Source: an uncultured Clostridium sp.
GTDB lineage: Bacteria > Bacillota > Clostridia > Lachnospirales > Lachnospiraceae
Length of the DNA: 23,046 nt
Direction of reading: 5' to 3'
NCBI GenBank assembly: GCA_958349075.1
Contig: CATWBR010000014.1
Coordinates: forward strand, 1 to 23,046
In this document: positions 7,114 through 14,209 of the stretch, piece after piece
Layout of the letters: each line of letters begins with the position of its first letter
How positions within the stretch are numbered: the stretch's first letter is position 1
Notes under the pieces: generated by a model
What the model was told of the DNA's origin: nothing
Databases searched by the model: none
The model's input: only the letters and a program-made list of their open reading frames with translations
Made by a program: the position numbers and the translations under genes

Positions 7114-8022
7114 TCATTCACGGTACATTTTTTGAAGACGTCCCATCATCTCATAAAGCTCTCTGCGAAGTTCCGCCGGCTTTATCAGTTCCACCTTGTC
7201 CCCAAAGCTCAGCAGCCATCCGAACAGGTTCTCCTTGTCCGCAAAACCGAAGGAAAATTTAAGCCGTCCGTCTTCCTGTTCCGTGAAGCTCTCCATGCCG
7301 AATTCCTCCACCAGACGCCATTTCATATCCGGCTCAAAAACGGCCTCCACATCAATCCCCAGCGGATAAACGCGCTCTGCCGACAGATCCGGCACCGGTA
7401 TCTGCCTGGGTTCGTACTGTTCCTCCGTCGCTTTTAATTCCGTCATCCTGTTCAGTTTAAAAAGACGGTAATCCTGCTTTTCACAGCAGTATCCCCACAG
7501 ATACCAGGACGACCATTTAAAAATGAGAAGATACGGTTCAATACTCCGGCTGCTCTCCCCGCCCGGCGCATAATAGTTAAACTCCACCTTCCGCCTGTCC
7601 TCGACAGCCGCCTGAAGCACACTGATTTTCGGCGCCAGAGAGGATCGGTACCAGGATGCCAGGTCGATCATAATGTGATTATTCGATGCCAGAACGGAGG
7701 AATTCCCCATTGCCAGTTTCTCCATCAACTGCTGATACCGTTTCGATCCCGATACACTGTCCAGGCTCTTTAGCCCCGCCAGAATAGCCTGCATGTCGGA
7801 GGATGTGAGCAGGGTTTTATCCATCCGATAACCCTCCATAATGGAAATCCCCCCGTTCTGCCCCTGTGACGTGACAATGGGAATCCCCGCTTTACAGATA
7901 TCCTCAATGTCCCGGTTAATTGTCCTGCGTGAAACTTCAAATTTTTCTGCCAGATATGGCGCCGTCACCTTTTCCTGTTGAAGAAGAATGGAAAGGATAC
8001 CGATGAGGCGGTCGATTTTCAT
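7114..8022 (-). CDS. YafY-type WYL domain transcriptional regulator
   Basis: 302 residues. An HTH_11/DeoR-like winged helix occupies about residues 1-60 (recognition helix around SRRTINRDIEDI at 31-42). A WYL domain lies in the middle with the diagnostic Trp-Tyr-Leu at 173-175, and a C-terminal WCX-like extension runs from about 230 to the end. WYL domains bind ligands, in known cases nucleotides or nucleic acid. It heads the leftward cluster of GyrI-like and acetyltransferase genes and is its likely regulator. ATG 8022 follows GAGGAAG. A 19-bp palindrome at the upstream -10 box makes autoregulation plausible. Confidence 0.9.
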   Translation of the reverse strand: MKIDRLIGILSILLQQEKVTAPYLAEKFEVSRRTINRDIEDICKAGIPIVTSQGQNGGISIMEGYRMDKTLLTSSDMQAILAGLKSLDSVSGSKRYQQLMEKLAMGNSSVLASNNHIMIDLASWYRSSLAPKISVLQAAVEDRRKVEFNYYAPGGESSRSIEPYLLIFKWSSWYLWGYCCEKQDYRLFKLNRMTELKATEEQYEPRQIPVPDLSAERVYPLGIDVEAVFEPDMKWRLVEEFGMESFTEQEDGRLKFSFGFADKENLFGWLLSFGDKVELIKPAELRRELYEMMGRLQKMYRE

Positions 8023-8199
8023 AAGTCTGCTTCCTCTTTTCCACTAGTACCATAAGCACAATCCCCGGCCCAAGTCCGCCCGGGAACCACATTCCTGTCG
8101 TAAATATGCCATAACCTCCACAGCGCGGACATTATTCCTGCATATTCCCTTTTCAGCATCCACCGCAAAAATCCGGTCCCAAAGTCCCGCCAAAGCCAC

Positions 8200-8224
8200 A
8201 TATTCCTGACAGGAATATAGTATA
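8200..8224 (-). promoter_or_regulatory. 19-bp palindromic operator abutting a -10 box of the WYL operon
   Basis: ATATTCCTG-A-CAGGAATAT is a perfect 9-1-9 palindrome at 8200-8218. On the minus strand it is directly preceded by TATACT (8224-8219), a good -10 element. The half-site ATTCCTG recurs in the same orientation at 8134-8140 and 8091-8097, inside the presumed leader. The -35 is weak. Palindromes over the start site are typical of repressor operators. The WYL protein encoded 180 bp downstream is the obvious candidate, but this is inference. Confidence 0.5.
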
Positions 8225-8426
8225 TTATCTGTGCTTTACAGCCATTTATGTTTTAATATTACCTGTTATCTACCCATTTCATTATTTCGAATGCAGGATA
8301 TCCCGCAATTCCTTTTCCCATAAATTAAAGTATATACTATAAACCCGGAATAGCAAACCAAAAACGCATTCACGCTCCCTCAGTGAAACGGCTCGTACAT
8401 GCCCGCGAAAATACCTCTTCCCATAC

Positions 8427-8455
8427 TTGCCTGAACGCCGATTCTATGGTATGCT
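8427..8455 (+). promoter_or_regulatory. sigma-A promoter of the cobalamin-riboswitch operon
   Basis: TTGCCT (8427-8432), a 17-bp spacer, TATGCT (8450-8455). The predicted start near 8462 is about 15 bases before the riboswitch P1 stem. The divergent interval 8023-8426 otherwise holds the WYL promoter region and AT-rich sequence without a supported gene. Confidence 0.7.
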
Positions 8456-8475
8456 GAGTACGCTTTAACTGAATT

Positions 8476-8643
8476 TGCAATGATTGGCAAAGCGGAAGCT
8501 TTTTAATAGGGAAGCGGGGTGAGAATCCCCCACAGCTGCCTCTACTGTAATTGATGACGAAGGATCATAAACAGCCACTGTTAGAACGGGAAGGCGATCC
8601 GGAGGACGAATCATAAGCCAGGAGACCTGCCAGTCGCATTGCA
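8476..8643 (+). ncRNA. cobalamin (AdoCbl-type) riboswitch aptamer
   Basis: The conserved B12 box AAGCCAGGAGACCTGCC is at 8615-8631. The 5' part has the typical AGGGAAGCGGGGTGAGAATC run, followed by CAGCTGCCTCTACTGTAA and later CACTG. P1 closes by TGCAATG (8476-8482) with CATTGCA (8637-8643), reinforced by TTGGCA with TGCCA. It sits in the 5' leader of the ABC importer. Known riboswitches of this class repress B12 uptake or synthesis genes when the cofactor is plentiful, which supports corrinoid transport by the downstream genes. Confidence 0.95.
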
Positions 8644-8672
8644 GAGGAAATTTTCCGGGACAGGGAAAATCA

Positions 8673-8765
8673 CCTTTCAGCCTGATAATCAGATTGGGTT
8701 TGTAAGTATGCTCTGTTTTGCAATTCAGGGCACTATCCAATATTTTACAGACAGGTTGAAAGGAG
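8673..8765 (+). promoter_or_regulatory. riboswitch expression platform: Shine-Dalgarno sequestering helix
   Basis: CCTTTCAGCCTG (8673-8684) is complementary to CAGGTTGAAAGG (8752-8763) over 12 positions with one G-U pair. It captures most of the ribosome binding site AAAGGAG (8759-8765) of the solute-receptor gene. A 7-bp hairpin (8650-8656 with 8664-8670) lies between the aptamer and the anti-SD strand. No T-tract terminator is seen, so translational control is favoured. Confidence 0.6.
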
Positions 8766-8776
8766 ATTTACCGAAG

Positions 8777-9919
8777 ATGAGAAAGAACAGAAAACTATTT
8801 GCAGGGATCGCTGCCGTATTGATGCTCTCACTGGCCGGCTGTGCCGCGAAGACGGACGGCACGAAGACAACGGCGGCCGTGGAAAGCACTGCTGCTGAAA
8901 CAGGCGCTGAAAGCCGGGAGGCAGATGACAAAACCGCCGTGACGGGAACTGCCGTCTTTGTGGATGACATCGGCCGTGAGGTGGAGCTGTCCCTTCCGAT
9001 TACGAGGGCCTGCGTCGCAAACCGCTACAACAACGAATTAATCCGTGCCGTAGGAGCCGGGGACAGCGTTGTCGGAGTGGATATCTACACATCCCAGGAT
9101 GAGGTCTACTGGCCTCAGTTCGGAGAGAACGAGACATTTGGAAAAGATGAGTATGACTATGAAAAGATTGTGGCTCTCGATCCTCAGGTGCTCGTAGTCC
9201 CCAAAAACGGCGTGGTGGAGGAATCCATTGAGAAACTGGAGCCGTTCGGTATCAAGGTTGTGGTTATCACCGGATGGGACAACTCCGACGTGCCGAAGCA
9301 GATCAGGCTGTGCGGCCAGTTATTCGGCCGGGAAGAGCAGGCGGAAGAACTGGTTGATTTCTATCAGAAACCGGTTGATTATATGAAAGAACAGTTAAAA
9401 CAGGTGGAAGAACCCAAGACTGTTTACTGGGAGTACGGCGGTGACTATACCACCTGCATTCCCGGAACATCCAACGACGGCTGGCATAATATGATTCTTA
9501 TGGCAGGCGGCGAAAATATTTTCGGCGACGCCTCCCTGGCCGGTAAGGATATCGATCCGGAGCAGGTTCTGATGGCGGATCCCGACCTGATTGTCAAAGT
9601 CTATGCCGGAGAAGTTGTCGGAAACAGCGGCGTATTTACCGCTCCTCCACAGGAGGAATTTGCCGCCAAGGCAGAATCCATGATGGAGCGCGAAGGATTC
9701 CGGGAATTAACGGCTGTTAAGGAGGGCAATTTCTATCTCAACACCGCTTTTATGAGCGGTGGGCTGGGAAAAATGATAGGAGCGGCCTACATGTCCAAAT
9801 GGCTTTATCCCGATTTAATGACGGATCTGGATCCGGACGCTATCTTTGGACAGTGGATGAAATACCAGGGCTTCGAGCCGAATGCCCAGCACTACTACCA
9901 CGTTCCTGCACAAAAATAA
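8777..9919 (+). CDS. btuF: corrinoid ABC transporter substrate-binding lipoprotein (BtuF-like)
   Basis: A 380-residue periplasmic-binding-protein-like lipoprotein of the iron-siderophore/B12 class (peripla_BP_2). The lipobox LSLAGC gives Cys22, followed by a Thr/Ala/Glu-rich tether to about residue 60. The binding fold follows, with the recognisable DDIGREVELSLPITR start and a MADPDLIVKVYAGEV strand. It should capture the ligand outside the membrane and deliver it to the permease. An in-frame TTG at 8639 lies inside the riboswitch; ATG 8777 is chosen because AAAGGAG precedes it by 11 bases and the signal peptide starts there. Corrinoid specificity rests on the riboswitch. By protein family alone, haem or siderophore would also be possible. 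Confidence 0.88.
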   Translation: MRKNRKLFAGIAAVLMLSLAGCAAKTDGTKTTAAVESTAAETGAESREADDKTAVTGTAVFVDDIGREVELSLPITRACVANRYNNELIRAVGAGDSVVGVDIYTSQDEVYWPQFGENETFGKDEYDYEKIVALDPQVLVVPKNGVVEESIEKLEPFGIKVVVITGWDNSDVPKQIRLCGQLFGREEQAEELVDFYQKPVDYMKEQLKQVEEPKTVYWEYGGDYTTCIPGTSNDGWHNMILMAGGENIFGDASLAGKDIDPEQVLMADPDLIVKVYAGEVVGNSGVFTAPPQEEFAAKAESMMEREGFRELTAVKEGNFYLNTAFMSGGLGKMIGAAYMSKWLYPDLMTDLDPDAIFGQWMKYQGFEPNAQHYYHVPAQK

Positions 9920-9982
9920 ATCCGGACAGGATCCGCGCTGCAGCTTTCAAAATAAGCCGCGCCGGATACCGTCCGCCGGTCC

Positions 9983-10020
9983 GCCCGCATTCCGTTTATC
10001 CCCGGTATGCGGGCTGATTT
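9983..10020 (+). terminator. intercistronic hairpin (possible attenuator) between receptor and permease
   Basis: GCCCGCAT (9983-9990) and ATGCGGGC (10007-10014) form a perfect 8-bp stem with a 16-nt loop. It is followed by TGATTTTAAATT, a weak T-tract, just before the permease ribosome binding site. Such elements often let the binding protein be made in excess over the membrane components. Confidence 0.5.
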
Positions 10021-10040
10021 TAAATTAAGGAGATTATTCC

Positions 10041-11105
10041 ATGTCTTTTGATACGCTGACCAGCGAATATAAATATCTGATCCGCCGGAAAATCCTGTGG
10101 ATCCTTTTGGCGGCAGCCGCTCTCTGCGTGCTGGCGGCCGCTGCCGTCTGCCTCGGTGTGGCAGACCTCACTCCGTCCCGTCTGGCGGTCACCTGGCTGC
10201 CGTTTGCGGAACGTTTCACGGCCGCCCGGCCGCTCAGTCCCAAAGAACAGAACGTCCTTCTCCTGCTCCGTCTTCCCCGCGTCGCCGCCGCTGTCACGGC
10301 AGGCGCAGGCCTCGGCATAGCCGGAACGGGGATGCAGGCAATTACGGGCAATCAGATGGCCAGCCCATTCACTACCGGCCTTTCAGGAGCGGCCGCCCTG
10401 GGCGCAGCCGCGGTGATTGTCTTTGGCGGAATTCCGGTCCATCTCCAGAAAACGGCCACCGTTGCCGCCGCCTTTTTCATGGCACTGCTCTGTGCGGCTT
10501 TTGTCTACGGACTTTCCAGCCTGAAGGGGCTTGGTTCGGAAACCCTGGTGCTGACAGGCATCGCCCTGAACTATTTTTTCAGTGCCCTCAACTCGACGAT
10601 GCAGTTTATCGCCAACGAACAGCAGCTTCCAGCCATTATACACTGGACCTTCGGCAGCCTCACCGCCGTCGGATGGAAGGATATTGCCGTCATGGCCCTC
10701 TTTCTGATGATTACGGTACCCATTTTCCAAAGCCAGGCCTGGGCGTTTAACATGATTGCAGCCGGCTCGGACGAGAGCGCTGCATCCCTTGGAATCCATG
10801 TGAAACGCACCAGGATCCTGACAGGCGGATGCATCACGCTGCTGACCGCGGCAATTGTCAGCTTCACCGGCATTATCGGATTCGTCGGCCTCGTGGCTCC
10901 CCATATGTCCAGGATGATAATCGGCGGCGATCACAGGCTTTTACTGCCTCTCTCCGCCATCACGGGCGCAGCCCTGGTTCTGTCGGCCGATACCATCGGG
11001 CGCTGCGCGTTTTCCCCAACCATGATTCCGGTGGGAATCGTCGTATCCTATGTGGGGGTTCCGCTGTTCTTATATCTGATTTTTCGGGGGAGGAAGAGAC
11101 TGTGA
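10041..11105 (+). CDS. btuC: FecCD/BtuC-type ABC transporter permease
   Basis: 354 residues with about nine to ten hydrophobic membrane segments, of the FecCD family that includes BtuC. The family pattern is clear: LLLRLPRVAAAVTAGAGLGI, then GTGMQAITGNQMASPFTTG, a central LVLTGIALNYFFSALNS helix, the coupling-loop region SLGIHVKRTRI, and the conserved GFVGLVAPHMSRMIIGGDHR stretch before the last helices. It forms the corrinoid channel as a homodimer. AAGGAG eight bases before ATG 10041 sets the start. Its stop overlaps the GTG start of the ATPase gene. Confidence 0.92.
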   Translation: MSFDTLTSEYKYLIRRKILWILLAAAALCVLAAAAVCLGVADLTPSRLAVTWLPFAERFTAARPLSPKEQNVLLLLRLPRVAAAVTAGAGLGIAGTGMQAITGNQMASPFTTGLSGAAALGAAAVIVFGGIPVHLQKTATVAAAFFMALLCAAFVYGLSSLKGLGSETLVLTGIALNYFFSALNSTMQFIANEQQLPAIIHWTFGSLTAVGWKDIAVMALFLMITVPIFQSQAWAFNMIAAGSDESAASLGIHVKRTRILTGGCITLLTAAIVSFTGIIGFVGLVAPHMSRMIIGGDHRLLLPLSAITGAALVLSADTIGRCAFSPTMIPVGIVVSYVGVPLFLYLIFRGRKRL

Positions 11106-11872
11106 ATGATTTGATAAACGGATTGGAAGTCCGGGGACTGAACTTTTCCTACGGACACAGGGAAGTTTTGAAGAATGTATCTTTCCGGGTCGAGCCGGGA
11201 ACCTTCTGCGCATTCCTCGGCGGCAACGGCGCAGGAAAATCAACGCTGCTGCGCTGCATCAACGGTCTTCTTAAGGCAGATCCCGAATGCGTACGGTGGA
11301 ATGGAACAAAGACAGGGAAGCTTACCGTCCGGGAGAGAGCCGGTATTTTCGGCTATGTGCCACAGAATACCCAGACGGAATACGCGCTGAATGTAATGGA
11401 AATCGTACTGTCCGGCCGTCTGCCCCACATGGGCATGAAGGCAGGGAAAGATGATCTGGAAAAAGTATCGGAGGTGATGGAGGAATTCCATCTGAAAGAC
11501 TATGCATTCCGGCCGTTCAACCAGCTCAGCGGCGGAGAACGCCAGCGGGTGCTGATTGCAAGGGCCATCGCCCAGGAACCTCAGATGCTGCTTCTAGATG
11601 AACCCACCAGCAGTCTCGATTTAAAATATCAGTATGAGGTCATGGACCTGCTGCACCATATCAGCCGGAACGGCATCACCGTTGCCGCCGTCATCCATGA
11701 TCTGAATCTGGCTTTAGACTACGCGGACCGCTCCGTCCTGCTCTCCGGCGGAACGGTCGCCGCCCAGGGAATTCCGGAGGCAGTACTCACACCGGAACTA
11801 ATCAGACAGGCCTACGGGGTGGATACAGAGCTGGTGCGGACAGGCCGGCACAGCGTGATTGTGAGGGCATGA
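11102..11872 (+). CDS. btuD: ABC transporter ATP-binding protein (BtuD-like)
   Basis: 256 residues. Walker A is GGNGAGKST at 40-48, the Q-loop YVPQNTQ lies around 95-100, the signature LSGGERQR begins near 142, Walker B MLLLDEP is near 162-168 and the switch His is in VIHDLN. All catalytic elements are intact. It powers the corrinoid importer. The start is GTG at 11102, overlapping the permease stop (GTGA) with GGAGGAAG just upstream, so translation is coupled. The frame is open further upstream inside the permease gene, but that is shadow. It ends six bases before the convergent glycerate kinase gene, with no terminator between them. Confidence 0.93.
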   Translation: MNDLINGLEVRGLNFSYGHREVLKNVSFRVEPGTFCAFLGGNGAGKSTLLRCINGLLKADPECVRWNGTKTGKLTVRERAGIFGYVPQNTQTEYALNVMEIVLSGRLPHMGMKAGKDDLEKVSEVMEEFHLKDYAFRPFNQLSGGERQRVLIARAIAQEPQMLLLDEPTSSLDLKYQYEVMDLLHHISRNGITVAAVIHDLNLALDYADRSVLLSGGTVAAQGIPEAVLTPELIRQAYGVDTELVRTGRHSVIVRA

Positions 11873-11878
11873 TACCGG

Positions 11879-13024
11879 TTATCCGGGGATATGAATCCCA
11901 ATCCTCAAAAGACGGAACATTCTCCCTGCCGCACCGGCATAAAGCTCCTCCGCCCGTTCCATTGCCTCGTCCACATCCATTGTCCCGTTGACGGTCGGAA
12001 TAATGCTCAGAATACCGTGTTCATAAATATTTTCCGCACCCGCTCCCATGGCTCCGACCAACGCAACCGCCGGAATCCCCAGCCGTTTACAGTGTTCTCC
12101 GATTCCGCTTGGGACCTTTCCAAAGGAGGACTGCCAGTCCATCCGCCCCTCCCCGGTTATTACGAGATCCACGTCCTCCAGTTTCCGGTCAAAATCAATC
12201 AGCTCCAGCACCGCCTCGATACCCGGCTTCATTTCCGCATCCAGGAATACGGCCAGGGCCGCACCCAGACCGCCGGCCGCGCCGGCTCCCTCTGCGGCGG
12301 CAATATCATAGCCGCACAGTTCTTTCAGAAGTTCTCCATACCGCTCCATCCCCGACTCAAGAAATTCAATATCCTCTCCGGTTCCGCCCTTCTGACGGCC
12401 AAACGTACGGGCCGCGCCGTCTTTTCCGGTCAGAGGATTTTTCACGTCGCACATCACGGTAAACTGCGCATTACGGATGAGGGGACAGATATGCCCCGGG
12501 TCAATGCGTTTCACCCGGATTAAATCCCGTCCTATTCCCTCCAGCTCGTTTCCCTCCTCATCCAGAAACCGGACTCCCAACGCACGCAAAGCTCCCATGC
12601 CGCCATCATTCGTAGCGCTGCCGCCGATTGCCACCGTAATCTTATTACAGCCCCGCTCCAGTGCGTCAAGTATAAGCTGGCCTGTCCCATACGTGCCGGT
12701 CAGCAGCGGATTTCTCTCTTCCGGCTTCAGGAGAGGCAGGCCGGAAGCCTCGGCCATTTCGATAAATGCCCTCTGTCCGTCAAGCACGGCATAGGATGCC
12801 AAAATGTTTCTGCCCAACGGATCCTGCACCTCCTTCCGGACAAGACTTCCTCCCGCCGCCAAAAGCACGGCCTCCAGCGTTCCCTCTCCTCCATCCGCTA
12901 CGGGAAGACCGACGCATATACAATCCGGGAAACAGAGCCTGGCCTCCCGTTCCAGAATGGCAGCCGTCTGTGCCGAAGATAATGAACCCTTAAAGGAATC
13001 AGACGCAAACAGAAATTTCACCAT
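11879..13024 (-). CDS. glycerate 2-kinase (GarK/GlxK family)
   Basis: 381 residues, the usual length of the GarK-type glycerate kinase family. It starts with the hallmark FASDSFKGSLSSAQ and carries PVADGGEGTLEA (about 42-53), the IGGSATNDGGMGALRALG glycine-rich segment and the C-terminal TGEGRMDWQSSFGKVPSGI stretch. It phosphorylates D-glycerate to 2-phosphoglycerate, feeding lower glycolysis. It is the last gene of the long leftward cluster and follows the D-2-hydroxyacid dehydrogenase by 39 bases, a pairing that would take hydroxypyruvate through glycerate to 2-phosphoglycerate. ATG 13024 is preceded by GGAGAGGGTC. Confidence 0.93.
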   Translation of the reverse strand: MVKFLFASDSFKGSLSSAQTAAILEREARLCFPDCICVGLPVADGGEGTLEAVLLAAGGSLVRKEVQDPLGRNILASYAVLDGQRAFIEMAEASGLPLLKPEERNPLLTGTYGTGQLILDALERGCNKITVAIGGSATNDGGMGALRALGVRFLDEEGNELEGIGRDLIRVKRIDPGHICPLIRNAQFTVMCDVKNPLTGKDGAARTFGRQKGGTGEDIEFLESGMERYGELLKELCGYDIAAAEGAGAAGGLGAALAVFLDAEMKPGIEAVLELIDFDRKLEDVDLVITGEGRMDWQSSFGKVPSGIGEHCKRLGIPAVALVGAMGAGAENIYEHGILSIIPTVNGTMDVDEAMERAEELYAGAAGRMFRLLRIGIHIPG

Positions 13025-13063
13025 GACCCTCTCCTTCCCGCATCACTTCACTTTACTTTACTC

Positions 13064-14020
13064 TCAGCCATTAACCACGTTTACAGGAGCGCCCTCCATA
13101 AACTGCTTCAGATTCTCAACGGCAATATCCATCAGCCGTTTCCGGCTTTCCTTCGTTCCCCAGCTCATATGCGGCGTAATAAGACAGTTTCTCGCCCCAA
13201 GAAGCGGGTTATCGCTCCTGATCGGTTCCGTGGAAACCACATCCAGCCCGGCCGCATATACCTTTCCACTGTTCAGTGCATCGGCCAGATCCTGTTCGGC
13301 TATCAGCCCTCCCCTGGAGTTGTTGATGATAATCACTCCATCCTTCATTTTTCCGATTGTCTCACGGTTGATCATTTCCCTGGTGGACGGAAAAAGGGGA
13401 CAGTGGAGGGCAATGACATCCGATTCCGCATACAGCCTGTCTAAGTCCACATACTCCGCCAATCGCTTTCCGCTTTCATTGGGATACGCGTCGAAAGCGA
13501 TTACCCGCATATTAAGTGCCGCGGCAATGCGGCCGGACGCCTGCCCGATGCGGCCGAAACCGACAATTCCAATCGTCTTACCCGCCAGTTCAATCAGCGG
13601 ATAATCCCAATAACACCAGTCACTGCATTTCTCCCACTTTCCCTTATGGACCGACCTGTCATGATAACCGATATGGTGACAGATTTCCAGAAGCATGGCG
13701 ATGGCGAACTGCCCTACGGTGTCCGTACCGTAAGTTGGAATATTCGTAACAGTGATTCCCCTCTTCTTTGCCGCCTCCGTGTCCACCACATTATAGCCCG
13801 TTGCAAGCACTCCAATGTACCTGAGCCCCGGACAGGCATCCATAATTTCTTCCGTAACGGCCACCTTGTTGGTGAGAATTACATCCGCGTTCCCGATCCT
13901 TTCAGCCGTCAATTCCGCCGGAGTACGGTCATATACGGTGAATTCACCGAGCTCTTCGAAACCGGACCAGCTTAAATCCCCCGGATTTTCCGTATATCCG
14001 TCCAATACCACGATTTTCAT
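13064..14020 (-). CDS. D-2-hydroxyacid dehydrogenase (hydroxypyruvate reductase-like)
   Basis: 318 residues of the NAD(P)-dependent D-isomer 2-hydroxyacid dehydrogenase family. The Rossmann motif GFGRIG is at 154-159, and the catalytic triad is Arg236 (NNSRGGL), Glu265 (STEPI) and His284 (ITPHMSWG). The sequence is closest in style to glycerate dehydrogenase/hydroxypyruvate reductase. Together with the adjacent glycerate kinase this suggests reduction of hydroxypyruvate or a similar 2-oxoacid. An in-frame ATG at 14065 exists, but AAGGAGGG about nine bases before ATG 14020 and the canonical MKIVVLDG start decide for the shorter form. A 17-bp tandem repeat fills the 190-base gap to the upstream lyase gene. 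Confidence 0.92.
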   Translation of the reverse strand: MKIVVLDGYTENPGDLSWSGFEELGEFTVYDRTPAELTAERIGNADVILTNKVAVTEEIMDACPGLRYIGVLATGYNVVDTEAAKKRGITVTNIPTYGTDTVGQFAIAMLLEICHHIGYHDRSVHKGKWEKCSDWCYWDYPLIELAGKTIGIVGFGRIGQASGRIAAALNMRVIAFDAYPNESGKRLAEYVDLDRLYAESDVIALHCPLFPSTREMINRETIGKMKDGVIIINNSRGGLIAEQDLADALNSGKVYAAGLDVVSTEPIRSDNPLLGARNCLITPHMSWGTKESRKRLMDIAVENLKQFMEGAPVNVVNG

Positions 14021-14050
14021 ATAAACGGGCCCTCCTTTCCGTAGTTGATA

Positions 14051-14203
14051 TTTCTCTGTCTTCAATATTTCTCTTTATCCGATGTTTTTCTGCATCCGAT
14101 ATTCCTCTGCATCCGATATTCCTCTGCATCCGGTCTTCTTCTGCATCCTGTATTTATCAAATTTCTATATTCATCGGTATCTTATATTCTTTCGTCCCCT
14201 GAA
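14051..14203 (-). repeat. 17-bp tandem repeat; several units carry an SD-like/ATG pair on the minus strand
   Basis: Nine contiguous 17-bp units (14051, 14068, 14085, 14102, 14119, 14136, 14153, 14170, 14187). Units 3-6 are the most alike (plus strand consensus TTCCTCTGCATCCGATA); the outer units decay. A tenth, poorer copy may overlap the 3' end of the lyase gene. Read on the transcribed minus strand the unit is TATCGGATGCAGAGGAA, so an AGAGGAA box of one unit sits six to seven bases before the ATG of the next. Because 17 is not a multiple of 3, successive ATGs change frame. Confidence 0.85.
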
Positions 14204-14209
14204 TTCCTG

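Noticed and set aside
8019..8201. 60-codon minus-strand frame ending in ATGA overlap with the WYL regulator start
   Set aside because: The ATGA overlap is attractive, but the frame has no proper ribosome binding site, begins inside the palindrome and has an odd Trp/Arg-rich composition.
8639..8776. N-terminal extension of the corrinoid-binding protein
   Set aside because: The extension would lie inside the riboswitch and expression platform and would bury the signal peptide; ATG 8777 has the ribosome binding site.
14051..14203. CRISPR array
   Set aside because: The repeats are contiguous 17-bp units with no spacers and no cas genes nearby.
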